A DNA stretch of 64,000 nucleotides from Strigamia acuminata (taxonomy: Eukaryota; Arthropoda; Chilopoda; Geophilomorpha; Linotaeniidae), in contig OX442314.1 in NCBI GenBank assembly GCA_949358305.1, positions 41,982,581-42,046,580 on the forward strand, read 5' to 3'. A model generated the notes under the pieces. It made no database searches. It saw only the letters and a program-made list of their open reading frames with translations, and had not been told where the DNA came from. Below are positions 1-9,212 of the stretch, piece after piece (positions within the stretch are counted from its first letter, which is position 1; each line of letters opens with the position of its first letter). Made by a program: the position numbers and the translations under genes.

Positions 1-64
1 ACTGTACAGAATAGCGCCCTTCTGCTTGAATTACTACGCGTAATTTAAGCCATTTCTGTGTGTG

Positions 65-274
65 AATTGACATTGAGCTTGCTCTGTCAATTTGTAGTTC
101 TTTGTGTCGAGCTTGCTCCACAAAGAAATCTGTGTTAAGACGGATTGTTACGTCGAGCTTGCTCCGTAATAATCAAACCACTGTGTGCAAGACGTATTCT
201 CGTGTCGAGCGTGCTCCACGAGGATTTTAGTATATTTAGCAACGTATTTTGGCGTTGAGTTTACTCCGCCAAAA
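65..274 (+). other. array of five stem-loops in the Gypsy-1 LTR
   Basis: Five consecutive hairpins have outer arms 65-72/85-92, 100-106/119-125, 148-152/165-169, 199-204/217-222 and 247-254/267-274. The outer stems differ in sequence but are each self-complementary. Every apex holds an inner GAGC...GCTC pairing separated by two bases; in the fifth both sides have changed together to GAGT...ACTC. The array is repeated in the 3' LTR at about 19975-20187. Base-paired change of this kind suggests selection on RNA (or single-stranded DNA) structure. The function is unknown; packaging, dimerisation or translational control are possibilities. Confidence 0.8.
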
Positions 275-456
275 TCCCGCGCTCACACGACGCCATCGAC
301 GCCATCTTGGAGCCAACGGTCAACTGTGAGTGTCCAAGTACAAAGAAAAGCCAGATCGACCCAGTCATTACATTATTATTATTTTCCCTTTGCATTTATC
401 GAGTGTATTTAGAACGATTAAAACAATCTAATTTTTCCTTTTACTCTCCGTGTAAA

Positions 457-472
457 AATCATTCCCCTAGAC
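457..472 (+). promoter_or_regulatory. tRNA-Pro D-arm complementary site in Gypsy-1 LTR
   Basis: These 16 nt match the complement of the conserved metazoan tRNA-Pro D-arm region (GTCTAGGGGTATGATT) at 15 of 16 positions. The site lies about 100 nt upstream of the primer-binding site, which pairs with the 3' end of the same tRNA. The copy in the 3' LTR (20369-20384) has one further change. The tRNA sequence is from general knowledge; the function as a second primer contact is inference. Confidence 0.6.
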
Positions 473-572
473 AACCATTTAGCCACAGAGTAGAAGTCCT
501 GTACGGCATCTCACCGACGATTGCTTGTTAAATTTACATAATTTAATAAGTAAAAACCCGGATCGCCGCACT

Positions 573-590
573 TGGGGGCCCGTCCGGGAT
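573..590 (+). promoter_or_regulatory. Gypsy-1 primer-binding site, tRNA-Pro type
   Basis: TGGGGGCCCGTCCGGGAT begins two bases after the LTR and matches the complement of the tRNA-Pro 3' end at 17 of 18 positions. It would prime minus-strand DNA synthesis. Confidence 0.85.
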
Positions 591-662
591 TGTTTTGATT
601 GTTAAAATCCGATTTTTGCAAAAAGATCCTTTATTTCCATTGTTCTTTTTCAATTTGACAAA

Positions 663-1051
663 ATGGCGACGCCAATGCAAATTGTAAAACGACAGCGAGG
701 TCGACCAAGCACTCAGAAACGAGCAGCGACGGTTTTGCCGGCTCTCGAGCCTGAAATGCTTATGGAAAAAATTATTTCTGAAGAAATAACACCAGTTCCA
801 GATCCGAAACAACTTAAGGATGCTGAAAATGAAGTTGCTAGAGCATTAAGCGCTTCAAGTGCGACCAAGAACTCCCGCCACTTCCACTGGAGGAAGTGGA
901 AAATACGTTACGTGAAATGGAAAGTGAATCGTCTCACGAATCACCTCCTCGCATGACCATGTTGGATGCTTTGAGAAATCAAGCACGCCAAGATGGCGCC
1001 CAAATAACGGACGACATGACGGTGGAAGAGATTCATCGCGCCATGATACGA
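663..1051 (+). pseudogene. Gypsy-1 gag, N-terminal part, frameshifted and interrupted
   Basis: An open frame starts at the ATG at 663 and includes a basic patch (RQRGRPSTQKR). Gag-like coding then continues in a different frame from about 846-875 up to the BEL insertion at 1051, which implies a one-base frameshift in that interval. The second frame runs on in phase after the BEL element at 9213. The product would be the N-terminal part of the structural gag polyprotein; as it stands the gene is broken. Confidence 0.7.
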
Positions 1052-1991
1052 TGTTGCTGTCATGATGGTTGAGCGATGGCTGATCGTATAGTGGTGAAAA
1101 ATTACGAGTGGCTTGGGATCCAAAATCGAGACAACATCCAGCTGGGCCAACAACGCACCGGTGGGAAAGCGAGTTGTTTTACTCCTCGAGCATAATAAAA
1201 GCAGCAGCGATATAAAAAAGGTGTTTAATCATCCATTTTCTTTGTAACAAGCCGAGAGCACACTCACAACAATCTTGTGTGCTCCTGAACAATCAACTAA
1301 ATAGAGAAGAATTCAGAAAAGCTCTCATGAACTTCCATACATCAGTATTTTTAACCAAACAGATAGACACTATAGGCTACCGTATAAGGTGCACAGAAAT
1401 TCCAAAGAGAATTACACAAGAGAAACTACAGATAACTTAAAATGAAGTGATTCATAATGACCACAAAAGGTATTTTAAATTAACAGTTAACTCAACAGAT
1501 AACAGGAATGTTTTAATCCTTTTAAAACATCCTCAAAGCATTTGGAAATGAAGCCAGCCAATAGGAAAGCATCACTCCATTACAACCGATACTAATTAGA
1601 CAAATGAATAGTTAAAAACTCCAATCCAAGTAAAAACTTTTGTAATATGTTCTAATATTTTCTTATTAATAACAAATCAATTATCAAATACTAAAACCCT
1701 TGGTATTTGTCTTATTTCAAATGTAAACAATCATCAGGACTGTATCACACCAAAATGGCTTCCTCAATTAATACAAATTAATTGGTTAGTTAATTATAAA
1801 ATTAACTCATGAGGAAAACCTGAGAGACTTAAAGAATCACTGGGATTGCAACTGGACTGTGTCAGATAAGAGCCCTTTTTAAATCTAATTTAAGATTGTA
1901 AATTAAAAACAATGAATTTTATTTTCTAGGAACTAATGATTTAACGTCCAGACAAGTGACTGGCTCATGACACTCCATGTTGCTGGAAACA
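1052..1991 (-). repeat. BEL 3' LTR
   Basis: 940 bp. Starts TGTTGCTGTC and ends GGAAACA on the plus strand; the same sequence is at 8269-9208. For the minus-strand element this is the 3' LTR. Confidence 0.97.
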
Positions 1992-2051
1992 GCGTTCCCG
2001 CGTAACAGATGCTTTCTACAGCTTTCACTTAACGAGAACACTTAGCATCGT

Positions 2052-5000
2052 TTACAAATCCATTTCTAGGACACGCACATGACGTGCCGACCTAACCAAA
2101 ACTTTTCCCTGTGGATCGACCACCTTAACCACACGTACTAAACCATCTTCGCCGGGAAAGACTTCGGTTATTCTCGCCATGGGCCAAAAGTATGGATTCT
2201 GGCCTACCCTTTCGAGTAGTACGACTTGTCCTTGCTTGACATTTTGATAAGAAGGATCTCCGTTGACTTCGTGTACGTTTCTCAGTTGTTTCAGATAGCT
2301 GTTCTTCCAGACCTCCCAGAAATCTGAAATCAACTTTCTCCTTGATTTTTCTAGCTTGACGAGGTCACGTCGTTTTATCGCTTCTGGGTTTTTGTTCAGC
2401 AAGATCTTCGACATTCCACCCGTGAGGAAATGTTCTGGAGATAAGACATAACCGCCGTCTGGTGTTTCTGACACGTATGAGAGCGGACGAGAGTTTAGCA
2501 CGGAGCTGATCTCCAATGTCACAGTTTGAAGGGTTTCAAGATCGACTTTCCTTTTTTGGAATATGCGACGTAACTTGTCTTTTACAGATCTCACAAGACG
2601 TTCCCAGGCACCTCCCATCCAGGGCGATCTGGGCGGTATGAACTTCCAGACAATCTTCCGATCTGCAAACAGCGTTTTCACGTCTGAATGTTTCAAAAAT
2701 TGACCCCAGGATTCCAACTCTATGTTACCACGTTCAAACGTTCGAGCGTTGTCAGAACATAATAGAGTAGGATAACCATATCGGGCGCCAAAGCGACGGA
2801 ACGCCATCAGAAACTTAGGTACTGATAAATCCTCGGTAACCTCCAGATGCAATGCTCTTGTGACAAGACATGTGAAAAGAAGGATGTATGTTTTAAGTTG
2901 CTTCTTTTCCTTTGTGACATAAATAGGACCCATATAGTCCATACCCGTATGAGTAAAAGGACTGGATGGTTTCATTCTTTCCTCAGGTAAGTCTCCAGTC
3001 ATAGGTTGATTCCTTTCCAACTTAGCGATTCGGCATATCGGACAGTTCCGGATCACAGACTTGATCGTCCGTCTGGCTCGCAGCAACCAAAAACGATCTC
3101 TGATTCGATACAATGTCTCACTCTGGTCTCCGTGTTTGAGAGTTTCATGTACGGAACGAATAATTAATCGAGAAATCCAACAATTCGGATGTAAAATTAT
3201 CGGATGGGTTTCTTCATAGGTTAAGAACGACTGTTTGAGTCTACCACCTAGTCGAAGAAATCCTTTGTCATCAAGAAACGGATTTAGATTGCTGATCAAT
3301 GATTTCCTTGCAATTACTCTTCCGCCTTTCAACTCGGTTATTTCGTCTTTAAAATAAAATTCTTGAGACAGATGGAGTAATACAGCTTCGCTACACTCCA
3401 ACTCGTCAGTCGAGATCTCTCCCGCGCGAAAGTTTCGTGTTTTCCACTTCATTATGTAAGAGACGACTCGCTTGAGTTTTTGGAAAGAGCTAAATTTCCG
3501 AATGAAATTGGAAATATGCAGCTGTCCTGTGTCTATGGTGGCTAGATTGACGTTATCGGCCTTGTATTCTTCTGCAGGAAAAACAACATCACTTGTGATC
3601 CCTTCAATCTCTGATATCTTTCCACTCCACCAAAGAGGGTGACTTATCAAATCCTCAGAAGTCATTGGTCGAGTTAGCGCGTCAGCTGGATTGTTTTGTG
3701 TCGATACGTAATGCCACTCTTCTGGTTTTGACAGACTATTTATTTCATAGATCCGATTTGACACATAGGGCTTCCATTGGTTCTTAGGAGAATGTATCCA
3801 CGCTAAAGTAATCATGGAGTCAGAAAAGTAAGAAATCTCCTTAATTGGAAATTCTGTGCTCATATTATCTCTGATGTATTTCCCAATACGAGCTCCTAAA
3901 ACGGCAGCAGTTAGTTCTAATCTCGGCAACGTTATTTTCTTTACAGGTGCTACTCGGCATTTACTCATCAAAAGCCTTCGAAATCTGACATCGTCGACAA
4001 AATAGACCGCACAACCGTATGCTAACGGACTAGCATCGCAGTAGATGTGTACGGTAACTTCCTGTCCGGAATGAGTTTGCATCCATCTCTCGACTTTCAA
4101 TGTGTTCAGGCTTTGGATGTCTTGGATCCATTGGGCGGCAACGTTTCCATCCTCTTCGGAAAGTGGTACATCCCATTTGGCAGATTCTTTCCATAATTTC
4201 TGAAGCAGCAACTTCATTGGCAGTATGATGGGTGCTAAAAGTCCCAACGGATCGAATACCGATGCAACCGCAGATAGAATTTCCCGCATCGTTTGAACCT
4301 TAGTCTGACGATCTACAATCGCAAACATGATGTTATCTTCAATAACGCCCCACTTGACTCCGAGCATTTTAATATACTCTGCGTCTTCTATTCTTTCATA
4401 GCGCATGTGGAATCCTTTCTCTTTCAACTGTGTGTGAACATTGTCGTTTCCAGTAGCCCACTTGACTAAGGGCATCTGTGCATCATCCAAGATGGTCTTG
4501 AGCTTCTCGCAATGATCAACTGTGTCGTCAGGAGTACCTGCCCCACTTGTAAGGTCGTCCATATAAGTGGCTTTGTCCAATGCTTCAGCTTCCTTGGGAT
4601 ATTCGTTTTGGAATAGCTTGGCCTGTTGTCTAATGGAAGCGCAAAGTAGAAAAGGCGATGAAATGACGCCAAAAGGTACAACTTTCATCCTTAATACGAT
4701 CAGATTCTTCCATAGGTTGGCCCAACTGAATGGTTGTTGGAAAAATTCCGGCTTAACCCAAAGAAATCGAAGTACATCTCTATGACCTAAGGCAATGGCT
4801 ATTTGCAAGAAGGCTTGTTTTATGTCGGCTATCACTACTATGAAATGCAAGCGGAATCGGATGAGCACGACAATCAGGTCTGGATTTAACGACGGCCCGG
4901 GATACAGACACTCGTTGAGGGACCTATAGCCCTTCTTTGATGACGACGCATTAAAAACCACACGAAATTTTGTGGTTTCGCGGTCTTCACGAATTACGGG

Positions 5001-7286
5001 TTGGTGAGGGATATAATACAATAATTCTTGGTTAATCTCGTCAACAGGAACCACCTCGGCATGGTTGGCTTCGAGGTAAGCATTCATCGCATCATCATAT
5101 CTCTTCTGAAGATCTGGATGACCATCCAATCTCCTTAGAGTAGCAGCTAATTGATGAAGTGCATTGGACCAATTGGAATCGAGCTCGTTGATGTGGTCAT
5201 TGAACGGTAAGACAACTTCATAACGACCGTCTTCCAATCGTTTGGAACTATTCTCGAATCTGTCACGTATGAAGTCGGTTGTCTTCTCTCCTGGATTGAT
5301 CCCAATGGACTCAAGTGACCAAATCTTCTCCAAGGGATCCCCGACTGCCAAACACGAGACGTAGCAACCAGATACTTGTTGTGATTCTTCGAAAAGGTCG
5401 ACATTTCCCGTCTTTCCATGTAAAACCCAACCGAATATCGTTTGAAATAATTCGAGTTTTTCATTGACTTTCTTCCGGCCTGCTAACGCAACATCAAACC
5501 AACAATCTTCTCCTAGAATAATATCGATATCGCTTGTACTAGATGGGAGTTCTTCAGCCAAATCAAGTCCCATTTTTTGGACTTGTGCAATGACCTTTGG
5601 ATTGTTAGTTGAACGAATGGCAGGTAGCGTATTAGCACAAAGAATGTCCAGCTTGACTCTTTGCGGACCATGTCTTGACTTCAAATCAATCTTGAATATG
5701 TCGTGAAATGTGGCTTGAGGATTCACATCATCTACTCTTTGAATTGAGGTAGAAATCGAACCTTTTTTCTTTAATTTCAGGTGAGACGCGAGGGCACGAG
5801 TAATGTATGACCGGTGACTTCCGGTATCGATAAGTCCGCGTACTACGTACGGCTCCCCGGAATTCCTGATAAGATTTGCAGTAAAGATCCGAAGTTGCAG
5901 ACCACTTGAAACAGCTAACGATACATTCGCACTTACACCTTCGTCCTTCTGCTGTGCAGGTTTGGTAACTTCCGAATCAATCCCTTTCTTCATGCATATT
6001 ATCGTATGATGTCTTCCTCCACAGGTACGACAATTAAAGTGTACGGTACAGTCTTTAACTGAATGGTTGCGACGCAAGCAGTTAAAACAAAGCCTTTTGC
6101 GTTTTACTATTTCAACTCGAGCAGCAGCATCAAGTTTTGCATCACATTGAGCGTTGAAATGCTTGCCTTCACAGAACACGCACTCTAAGTTTGTACGCTT
6201 TTCTGAGTTTTGTGCTTTCGGACTAGACTTGGATCGAGGACTTCCTCCTTGCGAAGACGTGCAAGAAGCCATGCTACCCTTCTTGTCTTTGGAATCTTGT
6301 TCAAATTTCCCCTTGTCAGTCTTCTTAGTGAGAGAGCGATGCGCAAGAACCACCTCTTCGGACAACTCGGCTAAGCGAAGTTCTTCGGCTACAAACTCAG
6401 TAAACTGTACGAGATTCTCTGTCCCCTCTTCATGTTGTCGATGAAAATGTTTTGAAATTTTAGCGGGAAATTTTTTGAGGAGTTCTGGAACCAAAAATGC
6501 TCCACCGGTGCGAACAGGAACATGTAACTGCTCCAAGGTTCTTATTGAAGATGAGACTGCAGTGAGCAAGTTCTTCACAGGACCTATTGGATACAACTCG
6601 GGTACCGCCTTAACATCTCGAATAGCTTTTATCAATGCATTCTTTTGAGTGGTTACAGATCCATACTTGCGCTTTAATTCGGCTAAAGCCAATGGATAGG
6701 CTTCTTTGGTTAATGGAAAAGATTCCACGACTTTCTCCGCCTCGCCGGTACAAGTAACTTTTAAGTATTGTAACTTTTCAATTGCAGATAAATCGGGATT
6801 CTCATCCACGGAAGTTTGAAACATGTCCATGTATGTTTGGTACCGCAAAGGGTTTCCATCGTATTTCGTCATGTCAAACTTTGGCAACCTCATGTTGCTT
6901 TTCCGTCCGGAGCCGATAAAGGTACCAGTGTTCTGTGCTGGTGGCAGACCAACACCATTACCCAACAGCTTTACAGCCTTGCTGGCTACCTCCATTCTTT
7001 TCCGCAAGTGAATCAGCCTTGCACCAATTCTCTCCAATCGGACTACGTAACCCAAATAAGTTTTCCTATCTAGGTGTGGTTGGAGAATTGACAGGTCATC
7101 GATGACAGTAGTAGTTTGCTGTTGTATTGCTTCGTAGGAAGCCTCGAGTTCCCCTGCATTCGTTTGGTTTGAGGAGACGTCCAGCATGTCCTCGAGAATC
7201 TCTGCTCTTGTCTCCCATGTAAATGCCAGTTCTTCTAATTGTTCTTGAGAATGATTAACTGGAACTGAAGTGGAAGCCATCTTCAA
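2052..7286 (-). CDS. BEL/Pao gag-pol polyprotein
   Basis: One open frame of 1744 aa encodes all proteins needed for BEL retrotransposition. Domains in order: gag with a DUF1759-like region (about 140-290), cysteine/histidine knuckles (about 369-435, including CFNCLRRNHSVKDC), aspartic protease with LIDTGSHRSY (about 487), reverse transcriptase with YMDD (about 909), RNase H (CDASPLAYG), integrase zinc domain (HETLKHG...CPICRIAK, about 1365-1415) and DDE core (GMDYMGP, SDNARTFERG at about 1510, WERLVRSVKDK at about 1560). A single gag-pol frame is usual for this superfamily. The first ATG (MKMAST) is chosen because the frame upstream is short and no better start is seen. All catalytic motifs look intact. 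Confidence 0.97.
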   Translation of the reverse strand: MKMASTSVPVNHSQEQLEELAFTWETRAEILEDMLDVSSNQTNAGELEASYEAIQQQTTTVIDDLSILQPHLDRKTYLGYVVRLERIGARLIHLRKRMEVASKAVKLLGNGVGLPPAQNTGTFIGSGRKSNMRLPKFDMTKYDGNPLRYQTYMDMFQTSVDENPDLSAIEKLQYLKVTCTGEAEKVVESFPLTKEAYPLALAELKRKYGSVTTQKNALIKAIRDVKAVPELYPIGPVKNLLTAVSSSIRTLEQLHVPVRTGGAFLVPELLKKFPAKISKHFHRQHEEGTENLVQFTEFVAEELRLAELSEEVVLAHRSLTKKTDKGKFEQDSKDKKGSMASCTSSQGGSPRSKSSPKAQNSEKRTNLECVFCEGKHFNAQCDAKLDAAARVEIVKRKRLCFNCLRRNHSVKDCTVHFNCRTCGGRHHTIICMKKGIDSEVTKPAQQKDEGVSANVSLAVSSGLQLRIFTANLIRNSGEPYVVRGLIDTGSHRSYITRALASHLKLKKKGSISTSIQRVDDVNPQATFHDIFKIDLKSRHGPQRVKLDILCANTLPAIRSTNNPKVIAQVQKMGLDLAEELPSSTSDIDIILGEDCWFDVALAGRKKVNEKLELFQTIFGWVLHGKTGNVDLFEESQQVSGCYVSCLAVGDPLEKIWSLESIGINPGEKTTDFIRDRFENSSKRLEDGRYEVVLPFNDHINELDSNWSNALHQLAATLRRLDGHPDLQKRYDDAMNAYLEANHAEVVPVDEINQELLYYIPHQPVIREDRETTKFRVVFNASSSKKGYRSLNECLYPGPSLNPDLIVVLIRFRLHFIVVIADIKQAFLQIAIALGHRDVLRFLWVKPEFFQQPFSWANLWKNLIVLRMKVVPFGVISSPFLLCASIRQQAKLFQNEYPKEAEALDKATYMDDLTSGAGTPDDTVDHCEKLKTILDDAQMPLVKWATGNDNVHTQLKEKGFHMRYERIEDAEYIKMLGVKWGVIEDNIMFAIVDRQTKVQTMREILSAVASVFDPLGLLAPIILPMKLLLQKLWKESAKWDVPLSEEDGNVAAQWIQDIQSLNTLKVERWMQTHSGQEVTVHIYCDASPLAYGCAVYFVDDVRFRRLLMSKCRVAPVKKITLPRLELTAAVLGARIGKYIRDNMSTEFPIKEISYFSDSMITLAWIHSPKNQWKPYVSNRIYEINSLSKPEEWHYVSTQNNPADALTRPMTSEDLISHPLWWSGKISEIEGITSDVVFPAEEYKADNVNLATIDTGQLHISNFIRKFSSFQKLKRVVSYIMKWKTRNFRAGEISTDELECSEAVLLHLSQEFYFKDEITELKGGRVIARKSLISNLNPFLDDKGFLRLGGRLKQSFLTYEETHPIILHPNCWISRLIIRSVHETLKHGDQSETLYRIRDRFWLLRARRTIKSVIRNCPICRIAKLERNQPMTGDLPEERMKPSSPFTHTGMDYMGPIYVTKEKKQLKTYILLFTCLVTRALHLEVTEDLSVPKFLMAFRRFGARYGYPTLLCSDNARTFERGNIELESWGQFLKHSDVKTLFADRKIVWKFIPPRSPWMGGAWERLVRSVKDKLRRIFQKRKVDLETLQTVTLEISSVLNSRPLSYVSETPDGGYVLSPEHFLTGGMSKILLNKNPEAIKRRDLVKLEKSRRKLISDFWEVWKNSYLKQLRNVHEVNGDPSYQNVKQGQVVLLERVGQNPYFWPMARITEVFPGEDGLVRVVKVVDPQGKVLVRSARHVRVLEMDL

Positions 7287-8268
7287 ATATGTAATTCGAT
7301 ATATTAGTCCTTAATTCTTTGTGAAAAATCCTTATTGTCTTGCAGGTACGTGTGTAAAGGTAAAGGCAACCCACAGGGGAGTCCCTAATCAATATTGTAC
7401 GCACCTGGTCTGCTAGGCTACAAGGATGTCCCTGGTGACTGGTCAGGGATTCGGTACTATCTACCTGGACCCGCAAAAACTGATCCCAATTGAGTATAAT
7501 GTTAGTGACATACACTCCTATGAATTGCTTAGTAATCTACACTGACCCCACCCACAGTCACTCCTGTAGTGGCTAGTCTATGTAAAGAACACTTTATATT
7601 TGCTCTCCTCCTAGTGAGGTTATAGCGAGCAATTGCAGTCAAACCTCTATCCAGAGTCAGTTCCTTAAATGAAGAGAACTCTAGAATTTTCTCTTTTTTT
7701 TTAAACTGAATTAATTGACTAATTACTGCAAAAACGATTTATTTTACACTAACTTATTAAAAGCTAACCCACTGAGAACGTTTTGACTCCTGGATATTGC
7801 CTGATTGCACCCCCAAAAGTTGCACAAATTATTTATTTTTAATCGGAATGAAAAATAACAATAATAATGCATCTTCAAGCAGGTGTCCCATTGTGGATTG
7901 CGTTGTGTTTGGATGTCCCATGGATTCCGGTGATGCACAACCTTGGACGCACGGATGACTCTTGCACTGCTCTTGCACTGCACTGGTACGGCACAACTCC
8001 GACGCTTGAACGCCTGGCGAGAACTGCACGCACTATCCGACGACCGATTAACACACACACTAGCTGCGCACTTCACTGAAGACCATACAAGCACGGCACA
8101 TGCACTGATGACGACCCAGTAGACACGAGCACGTTTCTTGCTGAATTCACCGACTTAACAAACGAAATAATGGCGGAAACCTGGGAATCTGGAGTAATCC
8201 TGACAAACTGACTTGATCTTGGCAATCTGACTTAATCCTGGTCAAAGAAGGCACCAGAAAAAACCTTG
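7287..8268 (-). other. BEL 5' leader
   Basis: Region of 982 bp between the 5' LTR and the polyprotein start. Short open frames on both strands overlap each other and resemble nothing known. Long untranslated leaders occur in BEL elements. Confidence 0.6.
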
Positions 8269-9208
8269 TGTTGCTGTCATGATGGTTGAGCGATGGCTGA
8301 TCGTATAGTGGTGAAAAATTACGAGTGGCTTGGGATCCAAAATCGAGACAACATCCAGCTGGGCCAACAACGCACCGGTGGGAAAGCGAGTTGTTTTACT
8401 CCTCGAGCATAATAAAAGCAGCAGCGATATAAAAAAGGTGTTTAATCATCCATTTTCTTTGTAACAAGCCGAGAGCACACTCACAACAATCTTGTGTGCT
8501 CCTGAACAATCAACTAAATAGAGAAGAATTCAGAAAAGCTCTCATGAACTTCCATACATCAGTATTTTTAACCAAACAGATAGACACTATAGGCTACCGT
8601 ATAAGGTGCACAGAAATTCCAAAGAGAATTACACAAGAGAAACTACAGATAACTTAAAATGAAGTGATTCATAATGACCACAAAAGGTATTTTAAATTAA
8701 CAGTTAACTCAACAGATAACAGGAATGTTTTAATCCTTTTAAAACATCCTCAAAGCATTTGGAAATGAAGCCAGCCAATAGGAAAGCATCACTCCATTAC
8801 AACCGATACTAATTAGACAAATGAATAGTTAAAAACTCCAATCCAAGTAAAAACTTTTGTAATATGTTCTAATATTTTCTTATTAATAACAAATCAATTA
8901 TCAAATACTAAAACCCTTGGTATTTGTCTTATTTCAAATGTAAACAATCATCAGGACTGTATCACACCAAAATGGCTTCCTCAATTAATACAAATTAATT
9001 GGTTAGTTAATTATAAAATTAACTCATGAGGAAAACCTGAGAGACTTAAAGAATCACTGGGATTGCAACTGGACTGTGTCAGATAAGAGCCCTTTTTAAA
9101 TCTAATTTAAGATTGTAAATTAAAAACAATGAATTTTATTTTCTAGGAACTAATGATTTAACGTCCAGACAAGTGACTGGCTCATGACACTCCATGTTGC
9201 TGGAAACA
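8269..9208 (-). repeat. BEL 5' LTR
   Basis: Second 940-bp LTR, followed by the ACGA duplication at 9209-9212. It is the promoter-bearing LTR of the minus-strand element. Confidence 0.97.
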
Positions 9209-9212
9209 ACGA

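Larger units (their letters stand above)
1..570 (+). repeat. Gypsy-1 5' LTR, partial
   Basis: The segment matches 19911-20482 of the 3' LTR. It ends in CA directly before the primer site. It carries a run of five hairpins (65-274) and a stretch complementary to the tRNA-Pro D-arm (457-472). About 514 bp of its left part lies outside the window, judged from the 1086-bp 3' LTR. Confidence 0.95.
1052..9208 (-). mobile_element. BEL/Pao LTR retrotransposon nested in Gypsy-1 gag
   Basis: Complete element: two 940-bp LTRs (TG...CA), one 1744-codon polyprotein on the minus strand and a 4-bp target duplication, ACGA, at 1048-1051 and 9209-9212. The LTRs looked the same wherever compared by eye, so insertion is recent and later than that of Gypsy-1. 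With the polyprotein open, this copy could be active or very recently active. A candidate primer site starting TGGTGCC lies about a dozen bases inside the 5' LTR (right end), but I could not assign its tRNA. Confidence 0.97.
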
